64,000 nucleotides of DNA from Humulus lupulus. Its lineage: Eukaryota > Streptophyta > Magnoliopsida > Rosales > Cannabaceae. The notes under the pieces are model-generated. The model was not told the DNA's origin and did no database searches. It saw only the letters and a list, made by a program, of their open reading frames with translations. The translations under genes and the position numbers were made by a program. Numbering within the stretch: the first letter of the stretch is position 1; each line of letters begins with the position of its first letter. The stretch lies in NCBI RefSeq assembly GCF_963169125.1, contig NC_084793.1:227338360-227402359 (forward strand), in the 5' to 3' direction. Positions 10,704-21,865 of this stretch are shown here, piece after piece.

Positions 10704-12694
10704 TACAGTAGTAAAATTAGGGTGGTGAGTACCCACTTTCCCAGCAAAAAAGCCTATATGATGAACCCATGTTTTCTAGATTCTTGACTTTTGCATTCAA
10801 CGCTTCATATCTTTCGACATTTAGCGATCGCCTCTTTTGTCAAACTAGTGATGCAGTCAGGTCTATTTTCAAGGCATGGTTTATGATAAATGAGCTCATG
10901 TCCACCATGTCGCCGTGCAACCAAGGAAGGACATCTTGATTCTTAATTAAGAAGTCCACTAGTTTAACTTGTACATTTTCATCCAAATTTTTACCGACCT
11001 TCACCTTTCAGGTAGGGTTGCCTTCATTCAGCTAGACCTCGTACAACTTTTCAATGGGTCCTACTGATTTCTCTTCACCCCCAAAGTGAATATATAATTA
11101 TTTCCCGCTTTGGTGCCTCCTTTCATAAGCCATGGTCTACTTGTTCATTATTCTCTGGTTGTTGGAATTTTTGGACAACCACCATGACTTCCTCCTCGAA
11201 CAAGCCCCTTAGATCTTTGACAATCACGTCTTCAATGATCATATTGGTGTTGACACCTTTTTTTACTTTGTTAATGGATGCATTATAGCACTCATTTGCT
11301 TCACACTGGTTCCCCTACACACAACTAATACCTTTGCTAGTTGAAAACTTGATTGCCAAATTCTAAATAGAGATTATTGCTCATAAGTCTATGAAAATTT
11401 GTCATCCTAGAGACACATGATATGTCGATGACAGTCCACAACCATGAAGGTAACCATGATGGTCGCCCTCGCCAATGAATTCATAGGCCATGGTATTGCA
11501 TAAAGGTCGCAAACAGACAAATTCATCTTCTCGAGGAAAGACTTGTACATGATATTGATTGAACTCCTATTATCAATTAGAATTTGAAATACCTTCATGT
11601 TAACGAGCTTGACATCCATGACTAAAAAATCGTTATATGGGTTATGGACATGATTGAAATCTTCACAATTAAATTGGATGCTTTGACCATCCATCTGAAG
11701 GGTCTTGTTTGGCGTTTCCTCACTGGTCATCACCTCGGCGGGCTCATGATGTAGCTCGTGAGCATACTTTTCTTGGGATTTACTACTTTCCCTGGCTATG
11801 TGTAGATCCCACAAATTGTGTTTGCTTGTCCTTCAACATCTTTGATGTCGCCAACAATAGTTGGTAATCGATGCTGGCAAAGTGGTGATCGATGGCTTTA
11901 CTAGCCATCATTGTGCTAGTTTTGATCTTGGTGGTTCTTTACAAATTTCCCAAGATGATATTTTTTTATTTAAGAACTCAATTTCATCACTTAGGTTTTT
12001 GAATTCATTACTTTCGTGACCAATGTCATTGTGGAAACCACAAAACTTATTTTGGTCGCACTTATTTGTTTCCTTTTTCATTGGATGTGGTTGCTGGTAT
12101 ATGGGGCTTCATTTTCAGTGGCGATCAACAAGTCTTTGTGAGACTTTATCAAGGCAGTGTAATTAGTGAACCGTGGTTTGTTTTTAAGTTATTTTCTCCT
12201 TGCGTTGCTTTCTTATTATTACTATTCTACCTATCATTGCCTTGAGACTGAGTGTTGTTCACCCTTTTCTATTGTTGTTACTATTGTTACTGTGACCATT
12301 ACCATTGCTATCATTGGTATGATTGATAGTCGTCGCATTGCTAAGCTGCTTCTGAGCTTTATCTAACTCGATGAATTTGTTTGGCCGTTCTAAAAATGAT
12401 TGCATGGAGTATACCAATAGCTTATGGAGGCTTTTCCATAGAGGACTTCCAATTTTGATCCCAGCCATGATCACCATTAACTTTCCCTCTCTATTAATTT
12501 TCTTAGCACGAAAGACTCTTCTTGGAACTTTATGACACAGTCTTTCAGGATCCCTTATCTCCTTGTTTCAAGTTTGCAAGGTGATTTGCTTCATGGGGGT
12601 GTACGCAAGAAACATAGAATTTTTGGTTGAATTCATTCACTAATTGTTCCTAGGAGGTGACAGACTTAGGAGGATATTTCAAAAACCATTGCTT
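10704..12694 (-). pseudogene. Tat-type gypsy gag C-terminus and protease remnant
   Basis: The frame at 11407-11814 contains an aspartic protease-like block (DVKLVNMKVFQILIDNRSSINIMYK) in which the usual D-T-G-S reads D-N-R-S, so the catalytic glycine is lost. Near 12540-12660 the reverse strand reads QLVNEFNQKFYVSCVHPHEAN, the same gag block as FVKEFYEHFYAGRVQPTEAN in the Tat element at 43510. The remnant continues at 14543 beyond a solo LTR. Gag forms the particle and the protease cuts the polyprotein. Many stops are present. At the low-coordinate side it is lost near the MITE, and no RT was recognised. Confidence 0.65.
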
Positions 12695-14542
12695 TGTTGG
12701 GGTCTTATGCCCTAATTAAAACCCAAATTCTTTGTAATCTCATTTTATTATCAATAAAAGAATAGAAATCATTTTTTGACTTGGTCAATCACTTTGCTCA
12801 CATGTTTTATTTTCATGATTATTTGTTTAATAAAAACTTCTATTAAATCCCGAGCATAAAGCTAATCTTATTTATAGTGACGTAGTCACAATGGAATATA
12901 AATATGATTATATGTTCAAAATAAGTTAGTCCTAAAATTAGTCAGTGCATAGGATTTAGACTGACTTGCCAATCTACGATATGATCTACTTACACATTAC
13001 AGTGTTATGTTCTTTCTAGAACATTAGCAAAGTAGATAAGATCGGATGTATTTGTTACATCGGACTGGACCGATATTGACAGTTGATAAGATAAGTAAAG
13101 ATACCGTTATTATCTATTCTAGTCATATCATATAGTTGACCATAGGTCAATTCAATCTCAATTCTGAGTGGTTAGTATTCTAACTGATTGTATTATTTGA
13201 GTTCTTTGACTTGTTCGTTACCAGCTTACCCTACGGACTAGCCCATACTTACATCTTGGGAACTCGGTAGTATAATTGAGTGGGAGTGTTAATCATAGAT
13301 ATGAAAATCTATAGCTTTTGATGAAGAAGTGAAATGATGGTTTCCTTTTAGTTTGGTTCAAGGTGTTAAATGATAGAGATCTCATTTCAGTAATTAAATT
13401 AGTTTACTGAAATATCATTTATAAGGAACTAAGTGTTTTAAGGATAACATACAATGAGGGGTAAAACGGTATTTTAGTCCTATCTCATTTAAGACTGTCT
13501 ATAGAGGATTGAGTGACAATTATGGTTGTAACAGTGGATCATTAATAGCGTATCTATATTTGTTATAGAGCGTTCTATGAATTCAAGAGTGCAATTCCGA
13601 GTCAATAGTGGAGTCACGAGGAATTAATAAGTTAGTAAATTTATTTGTTAGATTTATGATAACTTATTGGAGCTTGATTTCATAGGCCCATGGTCCCCAT
13701 TGTACCTTGGATAAAACCATCTAGATAGTCTCAATTAATTGATTTAATCATCAATTAGAATTATCAAAGTTGACCAGGTCAATTTTGGATAGTTTCACAG
13801 AGTTGTGTAATTTTGAGAAATTATGACAGATTTATTCATTAAGATAAATTGGTATTTAAATTAATAAATAAGTTTAAATCAAGCTTCAAATTATAAATAA
13901 TTAATTTGATAAAGGATTTAAATAATTATTTAATTAATTAAATCAATATAAAATAATACATGCCTTGATTTTAAGTCCAATGGGCTTATAATCAAATGGG
14001 AAATTTCACGGGCCTATAGCCCATGATAATTTTGACCTAGGGCTTCAAATTGGCTGTTATTTTATTGATTTTTTAATTAAATTAAATGGCCTAATTGAGT
14101 CTATAAAAGGAGTGCTTAGAGAGAAGTCAAAATAGAAATTTGATAAGTCACAAGTCAGATTTTCTGATAGTTTTAGATTCTCTCTAAATACAAGTCCTTT
14201 TCTAAACCTCTTTGTTATTTTCTCTTCTTCTGTCTATATCTATCTCATGTGTTGAGAATTGCCCACACTAGTCTAGGTGTTTCTAAGGATACATTGGAAG
14301 ATTGTGAAGAAAATAGAAGATCGGTTCAGTTTCTTGATAATACTCTGCGACAGAGAGGATACAAGAGTTAGAGAAACTGAAGGAATGACTCTTTAATTCC
14401 ACTGCGTATACTGTAAGTATTCTATTCTTTGTTTATCTTTGAATTCAATTTTAGAAACATGTTTTAGGCTATCTCGTATTAATTTTTTTAATATTAGATA
14501 TACATGAAAATAAATAAAGATCATGTATAAGCTAATCTAACA
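12695..14542 (+). mobile_element. Solo Ty1/copia LTR with perfect target duplication
   Basis: The LTR begins TGTTGGGGTC, ends AATCTAACA and is 1848 bp long. The flanks are identical, TGCTT at 12690-12694 and 14543-14547. It is AT-rich, has no coding capacity and resembles the LTRs at 5677-7699 and 57899-60111. A TATA-like word (TATAAAAGG) lies at about 14102, followed by a transcript leader. A solo LTR is the product of recombination between the two LTRs of one insertion. It splits a gag remnant. Confidence 0.9.
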
Positions 14543-15944
14543 TGCTTTGCAGCTCCTACTGTGGTCATTGGGAAATTTTTTACAACAATTATTCTTAGTG
14601 ACCTTCTATATTTCAAGTTGGAATTGAAATTTATTTATATGATCCAAAAGGTATCCCTTTCCATCATAGGTCACTGTTATTGGTATCCTGAAGTGCTGGG
14701 GTAATTCTGCACCAACGATCTCTGAAGCACATGGACATGCTCACTTCGCTCCATGGATTAGCTCTCCTTGGTTATTCTCGCCAATTTCTTTAATCGCTTG
14801 TTTGAGCGAATATATCTGTGCTTGCATGGGGTCTACAATGACTTGTGCCATCCCAACTTTTGGTTGCCCTAGTACGGGATCTTGTACAACATGAACCACA
14901 TTGGATTCTAGTCGTACTTCTTGATCCTGTATGGGTTTGGGATCCATGATAGGGTCGCCATGTTCAATCTTCCTAGTATCAAAGTGGTCATGGATGTCAG
15001 ACCATCCTCTGAGTGTTACTCTGCCCCTAGGCAACCATAAACGTTGTTGCCTACATTGCTATTGCCTTCATCATCCATTCAGGTTTGGCAACCAGGGTTT
15101 GAGAAATTATCAAAATGATCCCCTTTATTGCAAGAGAGCAGGCAGCACATGGCGAACGACTGGGTTAGAAGGTGCTGCAGGCCTATTGTTCATCTTGAAT
15201 GGGAAATCTATTTGGCTTCTTGGGCGATTAGGCTCGAAATCTTGGTGGACATTGCTAGGCTGTAGTGCTAGGTAGAATTCATCACGTCTAATTTACACAA
15301 TTCGTGAGATTTTCTGGTTGCATCCTCGATGAGGAGTAGAATGTTGTACATCACCTCAAACATGTTGTTGTGGTATAATATCTTAAGGTTGGCAACCAGC
15401 GTGAGCAATCCTTAATGCTACTTCAAGGGTCAAGTCACTTCTTTCTATCTTTGCTCCACGCCTCGTTGATGTCACTAAGTTTCTTCCCATTAAGCTGCCA
15501 TCGCAGTGATTGCTGCATCATTCTCTGCTCGCACCCACACAATTTCTTCCAGAAGAGTGATTACGGTTCCAAGCACATCCAATGCTTCATCTTCTGATTC
15601 TTGGTCGTCACACAAGTCCACATGTGTTTCTTCTTGTATGTCGAATGGAGGGAGGCACCTGAGAGTCTTTGTTGTTATCCTTTGTGTTAGTCTTTTTTTT
15701 ATGGCATCGTGTAAGGTCCTAACATCTAACAACGAATATTCTCTAGATGTTTGCACTCTTCATGAAAATGCAAAACTTTTTACTCAGATTTTCGTTAAAT
15801 ACTCAATTAATGCGAAAAGATAAATCGTGCATAAACATACAATTGAGAAAATGCTCTTAAATACAATACAATCTCTCACCTGTTTATGATTTACATTCTT
15901 GTATTTATATGACAAGGTGAGTGAGCTTGATGACTCCAATAAGT
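14543..15944 (-). pseudogene. Tat-type gag N-terminal region, continuation
   Basis: This continues the reverse-strand gag remnant right of the solo LTR. The frame at 14741-15034 has the gag-leader style block YSLKQAIKEIGENN after an acidic, Q-rich stretch. A second frame (15490-15756) contains an acidic DDQESEDEALDVL block and LLEEIVWVRAENDAA. Stops and frame changes separate the two. The last 110 bp before 15944 show nothing recognisable. The element's own 5' LTR is absent, cut off by the truncated Tekay LTR. Confidence 0.5.
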
Positions 15945-17296
15945 TGCCTTGATATGGCTTTTAGACGCAATTATGGGTTTGGGTGTTGGTTAGAATGAAT
16001 CTTAGTGAAATCGGCTTGAGAAAACGAAGGGGAATTTTGTGTTTTGGAGCTCGAGCCCTGGCCCTGTTTTTCAGGCATTGTGGCCCGTGTGTGTGGAAGG
16101 GTCCTGTCGATTCTCTAAAATTTCTCAGGCGCCATGGCGCAAGTTGGGGCGCGCCATGACCCACGTCCCCAGTTGAGAGCCTTGGGCTCTTTGACTTGTA
16201 GCGCGTCGCGACCCTAGGGGCTGGGCCATGACCCTAATTAAGAGAAATGGCCCAAACATGTTTTTAAGCTTGGAAACTCAAACTTAAGGGCTCAGGAGGG
16301 ATTCTACTACCTGGTTTAGTAGAACTTGAGGTCCCGGAGGCAAAAATAATATTCCAAAGCTTTTAAGTGGTTTAGGGTTTGATGGATGTTTATCATTACT
16401 ACTCTGTGACTAGGTTTTACCGCTACAGCTTGGGTTTAAGGGTCGTGCTCACGATCACACAATACGGTCAGCTCGGGACTCAGGTAATAAAACTATTTGT
16501 GCCCGTAGAGAAGGGCAAGGCTCGATTATCTGTGTTTAGTGTTATGAATGAATGTTTATAATTGTTATGCCATATTTATGTGTTTATGACTGATCGGCGT
16601 AGGCTGGGTTCGACAAGGGCTGTGATCTACGAAGGCCGGGTTCGGCAAGGGTCGGGTTTGGCAATGGCCGGGATCGGCAAGGGCCTGGATTGATAAAGGC
16701 CGAAATTGACAAGGGTCGGAAACAGAAATAAACATCTAAGGTGTTGTACTCAGCCACTCCATTAAGAACGTGAACCTGGTGCCTGGTAACGCACCTGGAT
16801 CAGCTTAGGCCGCTGCTGTGAATTGCCTGTTATATGTGTTTAAGTTATATGTTTACTGAAATAAACTGTTATATGCTATGTTTGTGGAGTTTTCTTGTTG
16901 GACCTTGGCTCACGGGTGCTGTACGGTGCAGGTAAGGGCAATGGAAAGGCCGACCAAGCACGAGTTGGAGGACATAGAGCAACGCGTACATGTTTTGCCT
17001 ACCTGGCCGCCACGACTGGGGTAGTTTTGAGGAACACTGTGCAAATTACTGATTTTTTCACCTAGGTCAACTTTATAATAACTTTTGAGTTGTAATTATG
17101 TTTTAAAAAATGTTTTAGGATCCCAATGTAACACTTTTATAATCTTAATGAATGTCCAAACCTTTTCTATTAAAGTTTCATTAAACGAGTCTTCACTTTA
17201 ATTTAATCACACTTTTTAGTCTAAAACCTCGATTAGCTCTCTAATGGTACATTTTAAAATCACATGGTAATGGATATAGGGTAGTAGGGCGTTACA
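15945..17296 (+). mobile_element. Tekay-type 5' LTR, 5' part deleted
   Basis: The segment lines up with about 29655-31011 of the 3' LTR, starting at the shared block CCTTGATATGG-TTTTAGAC and ending GTAGTAGGGCGTTACA. About 860 bp of the LTR, including its start, are missing, so the left boundary is a deletion and no target duplication can be read. It is followed by a primer site and gag of the same element. Confidence 0.8.
16588..16720 (+). repeat. Minisatellite inside Tekay LTR, about 15-16 bp unit
   Basis: About eight imperfect copies of a GGCAAGGGCCGGGAT-like unit, at the same LTR position as 4908-5009 and 30268-30412. The copy count differs between LTRs. Confidence 0.75.
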
Positions 17297-17320
17297 ACTA
17301 CGTATCAGAGTGTGCCAAGG
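17297..17320 (+). promoter_or_regulatory. Decayed primer-binding site of Tekay element
   Basis: The core GTATCAGAG starts 5 bp after the LTR end and is followed by a diverged GCCAAGG. This fits initiator tRNA-Met priming. Confidence 0.6.
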
Positions 17321-17645
17321 TTTATGGTTCATGGAGATTGATTGAACATGTACGTTCGCTGCCAGAGACAAGCTCGACTCAGGCTTGGTCGGTATTATGT
17401 GAAATATATGTTTAATTACTTATCTAAATTGCCATGTTCGCCTGATTGACATGTATAGAGCAGGATGAATATATATCATATTATGGCATGGCCCCTTTGA
17501 CTGTTATATTATTATGTTGTGTGTGTTTGATTGGTTAAACTAGGAGGTGGTTTTCTTGGGATGTTGTATCGTGCCTGATGTGCCACGTCATTGTTTGCAA
17601 CCATATTGAAGTTTTGCCTCTATGATCAATTACATTACGTGACAA

Positions 17646-18661
17646 TATGGCTGAAGATAACGACTAGGGTTAGGACCCTCCACCTGCGCCACAAAACTTG
17701 CAACAAATGTTTGCAGAAATGCAGGCTAGTCTTCAGAGAACTGAAGATGAACTTTGAGACAACAGGCCCCTCCTCGTGATGCTGGATTACAGGCCCCACA
17801 AGCTATGGCACCAATACTAGCCCAGCCTGTAATTGAGAATAGGTGGGAGCCTTTGTATGAAAGGTTTAGGAAGCAACACCATCCCACCTTTAAGGGTTGT
17901 CCAGACCCACTACGAGCAAAGCAAGGGATGAACATGACTTCTTCTATCATCAATTTCATGAGGGTGGAAGGGAATGAAAGGGTGGGTTATGCCAGTTACA
18001 TGTTGAGGGAAGGCGCCCACATCTAGTGGGAAGTTGTGTCCCAAAGGAGGGATGTGACTATTATGACTTGGGATGAATTCGGGGATATATTTAATGAGAA
18101 ATATTACAATGTTGCAGTTCGAGCTGCAAAAGTTGATGAATTCATCAATCTAACTCAGAATAGGATGACTATAACTGAGTTTGCTTTGGAGTTTGACTGA
18201 TTGGGTAAGTTCGCACCGGACTTGATGCCTATTGATGTGGCAAGGATGGATCGCTTTGTATGGGGGTTGAATGTAATGATAGCCCGAGATGTCAAGATAA
18301 CATTGGATCCAAGGACTACTACCTATGCTCAAGTGGTGGAAAAAGCCCTTACTGTTGAGGGTACTGAAGATTAGATATGGAAGGAAGGCACCGCAAAGCA
18401 TGATGCTTGGAAGACGATGCCTCCATTCACTGGTTCTGGCCAAGGTATTGGCCCAACTGAGCAGAAGAGAAAGGCCCCAGATTCTTTTGTTCCTCCTGGT
18501 CAAGATAGGAGAGCACGAGGTGCCTTGGTGGCCGTTAGGGCGGGGGAGAGAATTGGAGTAGCCTCCCAGAGTGTCCACGGTGCAGGTGATGACATCTAAG
18601 GGAGTGTAGAGTCAGAGCATGCTTCATCTGTGGGAGTGTCGGTCACTTGAGGAAGGACTGC
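17646..18661 (+). pseudogene. Tekay-type gypsy gag
   Basis: The frame opens with ATGGCTGAAGATAACGAC and meets a stop at once, so the start is inferred. A gag domain follows (17800-18370) with blocks such as ERFRKQHHPTFKG, TWDEFGDIFNEKYYN and LTQNRMTITEFALEFD, ending in a CCHC zinc knuckle CFICGSVGHLRKDC at 18620-18661. All four metal ligands are intact. Gag assembles the particle and the knuckle packages RNA. In-frame stops sit where W and R are expected, and a frame change occurs around 18360-18600. Protease follows directly. Confidence 0.75.
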
Positions 18662-20073
18662 CCACAAGCCAGAAAAGTAGAACCACAGAGGAGCAACAGC
18701 CGTACTCCAGCCAGAGTGTTCACCTTGACCCAGGTCGAGGCTGAGGCTAGTCCCTCGGTCGTGATAGGTTTGATTTCTAATGCTGGTTCTTTTGTTACAA
18801 CATTGAATGACGTAGGAGCTACTCATTCATTTCTATCTACTAGGGTGATAGACTGTTTGTGTAGACCTTGTGATATGTATGCTAGGGAATTTAGGACTTT
18901 GTTGTCAATTGGGAATTGATAGTCTCTAGGTGGTGGGTTAGAGAATTACCAGTGGAGATAGATAGTAGGGAGTTATCTGTGGATCTGATTGAACTAGTGA
19001 TGGATGATTTTGATATGATCTTGGGGATGCACTGGTTATCAAAGTATGGGGTGACAATAGACTACACGCATAGGATGGTGGCCTTTGAGCCTAAAGGAGA
19101 GGAACCCTTTGTGTTTGTGGGGATGGTGAGTGGACCCCGAGTACCTATGATCTTTGCATTGAGAGCTAGAGATCTATTGCAAGAAGGTTTCATAGAATTC
19201 CTAGCAAACATAGTGGATACCTCTAAGGTCGTTTCAGTTGGACCAACTGAGACTAGGGTTGTGTGTGAGTTCCCTGATGTATTTCCAGAAGACTTGCCAG
19301 GGTTGCTGCTACACTAAGAGATCAAAATTGTCACAGAATTTGCACCAGAAGCAGAATCAGTATCAAGGGCACCTTATAGAATGGCGATAGCAGAGTTAAG
19401 GGAACTGAAGATTCAGCTTCAGGAATTACTGGATCTAGGATTCATTAGATAGAGCTTTTCCCCGTGGGGTGCTCCAATGTTGTTTGTTAAGAAGAAGGAT
19501 GGGTCCTTAAGAATGTGCATCGATTACGAAGAGCTGAATAAGCTGACTATTAAGAATAAGTACCCACTGCCCAGAATCGACGATTTGTATGTTCAGTTAC
19601 AAGGAAAGACGGTGTTCCCTAAGATTGACCTTCGGTCAGGTTACCATCAGTAAAGGATTATGGAGGAAGTTATACCAAAGAACGCATTCCATACGAGGTA
19701 TGGACACTATGAATTCCTGGTCATGTCTTTTGGATTATCCAATGCCCCAACAACTTTCATGGAATCGATGAGTAGGGCATTTAAGGATTATTTGGATAAG
19801 TTTGTAATCATATTCATCGATGATATACTGATATACTCCTAATCAAGGATAGAACATGAGCATCATCTTCATTTTCTACTACAAGGGTTGAGGGAGCATA
19901 ATCTGTATGCTAAGTTCAGTAAGTTTGAATTCTGGTTACCCAGGGCAACATTTCTGGGGCATATCGTGAGTAAGGGGGGGATTCTGGTGGACCCGACCAA
20001 GATAGAGGCAGTGAGAGATTAGCCAAGACTGAGCAGTGTACTAGAGGTTAGGAGCTTCTTGGGATTAGCAGGG
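18662..20073 (+). pseudogene. Tekay-type protease and reverse transcriptase, interrupted
   Basis: The protease core reads LNDVGATHSF at about 18803-18832: the catalytic Asp is kept but the Ser or Thr after it is Val. A further block, FDMILGMHWLSKYG, is typical of gypsy proteases. Reverse transcriptase runs from about 19320 with [43 protein letters not shown] and the catalytic FIDD at 19813-19824, so both active-site aspartates remain. The frame carries stops at R, L and similar positions. It ends at FLGLAG, where a reverse Tat element begins at 20074. RNase H and the first half of integrase are missing. Confidence 0.85.
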
Positions 20074-20845
20074 TGTTGACGCGGTTCTTCGCCAATAGGT
20101 AATTATACGAATAAATAGGATGGATTAGTGCAAATTCATGAACCGTAATATGAAAATAATTACATTATGGATTTGAGAAACTAATAGCATGGGAAGATGG
20201 TTACTCCTTTCTTTTTAGGTGGTTCAAAGGTTAAAATCCCTCTAGTCCACCAGTCGATATTATTAATATCTCTTGACTATTTCTTACAGAGTGTTTCTTT
20301 ACAAAAATATGCCAACCCCTTGAACTACCCAGGGTCTTGGTATTTATAGGAAGAAGATATCTAGGTTGGCAATGGGGTCATCCCGTGATCTCTTTATCCT
20401 TCACGTCATCTCTGTGACACTGATGATTAATTCCTAAACCTTACAGGGAAGTGAGGTCTAATCAACATGTAAGGATGGGTAATGGGCCGCCTGGCCCAAA
20501 TCAGATACGGGATGTCCGAATGCGTACATTTATACTGCGCATCCGAGAAATCAGGAATAAAACAGACATGTGATGTCTGATATATGCATGTTTATATTGT
20601 GTGGTTGACTTTACAAGGATTCAGGTGTCAGATCTCTACCGCATTACGAGCTTAATGTGGCACCAGCTCGTGACACTCATACTTCTGACACGATGCCTCC
20701 GAGTAGCAATTAACTCTCTAATCAGCTCGGGCTGGACAGATGGAGGCCCGAAACAAAACAGCTCCAAGTGGACGATTTACACGTGGCAGATCGAATTAGG
20801 CCCTTTTCTAGCTCACCAATAGTGCACGGATATTTAGGGCGTACA
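20074..20845 (-). mobile_element. 3' LTR of reverse-oriented Tat element (772 bp)
   Basis: On the reverse strand the LTR runs TGTACGCCC...CGCGTCAACA and is preceded by a polypurine tract (20846-20861). A TATA-like box on the reverse strand (CTATAAATACC, near 20339-20350) marks the LTR promoter. Its outer end abuts the Tekay reverse transcriptase. The matching LTR that should lie right of pol is absent, because sequence at 27665 joins straight to Tekay integrase. Confidence 0.8.
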
Positions 20846-20861
20846 TTTGCCCCCCAAGCCC
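20846..20861 (-). promoter_or_regulatory. Polypurine tract of reverse Tat element
   Basis: The reverse strand reads GGGGCTTGGGGGGCAAA immediately before the LTR start. It is the same TTGGGGGGCAAA core as at 52714-52725 and 56136-56150. Confidence 0.85.
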
Positions 20862-21111
20862 CTGCTCGTGACCCATGACGTCATCTGTGACATTCATAGC
20901 GGGGGCTTTTAAGTTTCCCTTTCGACTCTTCATGGCCCGCCCACTGCGTGGGTATCGGACATGTGGAGCACTGTGGTTGGCGACTGTTCGGTTTCTGAGA
21001 ATTGCATTAAATGGCCTAGCCTACTTTCGGCCGTCGTTTCGCCTTTCGAGTTATGACCCTCGTATCTTGCATTAATCTGATCGAACGGTCCTCGTTCCTT
21101 TATGTCTCTTA

Positions 21112-21123
21112 CATATATATAAG
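21112..21123 (+). promoter_or_regulatory. TATA-like box for the opposite-strand gene
   Basis: CATATATATAAG lies about 250 bp inside the terminal polypurine tract and upstream of a probable leader exon. A GT-AG leader intron can be drawn from 21334 (ATTGTAAGTC) to 21819 (CTATTTTTAG), which joins the leader to the first coding exon. The two other copies have TATA boxes in comparable positions (52484-52491 on the reverse strand, 56501-56509). Confidence 0.5.
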
Positions 21124-21865
21124 GTTGGCCGTCTTCCGTATTAGCCACCCTTCATTTGAAATTTTTTCCTCATTTTCTCTCCTTTTTAGTTTCTGTAGTT
21201 TTTCTTCTTCCGATTATCATCCCAGAGATACCTATGCTCTCGCCACAAGAGTTTCTTCACTAATCCAGCTTTAAACACTCCGCTAGGACTCCGATTCCTA
21301 CGCCTTTTGCAACTTTCACATGGAAAATACATTGTAAGTCCTCTGCCTGTTGCATGTTTTGATCTTTTCGTTTCTCTGTTAGGTAAACCTCTTTCTTAGT
21401 CGCACACTATAGGTTGTTTTTGGCTGGTTTTTGCTGCATAGGTTTTGATCCTAGGTATATCGACTATATGAGAACATGTCTAGGAATGTTATGTTTAGGA
21501 CAAGATAAATTCTGGGTAATTTTTCTGGGTAGCTTTAGGGAATGCCTGTTTGGAGAGGGGAAGGTGAGAGGTTTCTAGGGTGCGAAACCGGGTAGCTTAG
21601 GGGTCACGCTTCCTAGGCGGGTTTTCTTTTTAAAACTTTCCCTCCAAGGCAAGCATTATCCTAACCCTCCTGTCACACAGATCCTGAGCAATCAGGGATT
21701 CGTTGGAAATGTGGGCGGGTGACCATGGCAATGCGTGATTTCACACACTGCGAGCTGAGATTACCTCAACCCGTGCACGAAAATCAATTATCGCGCTATA
21801 TTCCCTTTTCTATTTTTAGGTCGCCTATTTAAACTTTTCATCATTCTTGTTCGTTAGGCGATCAG

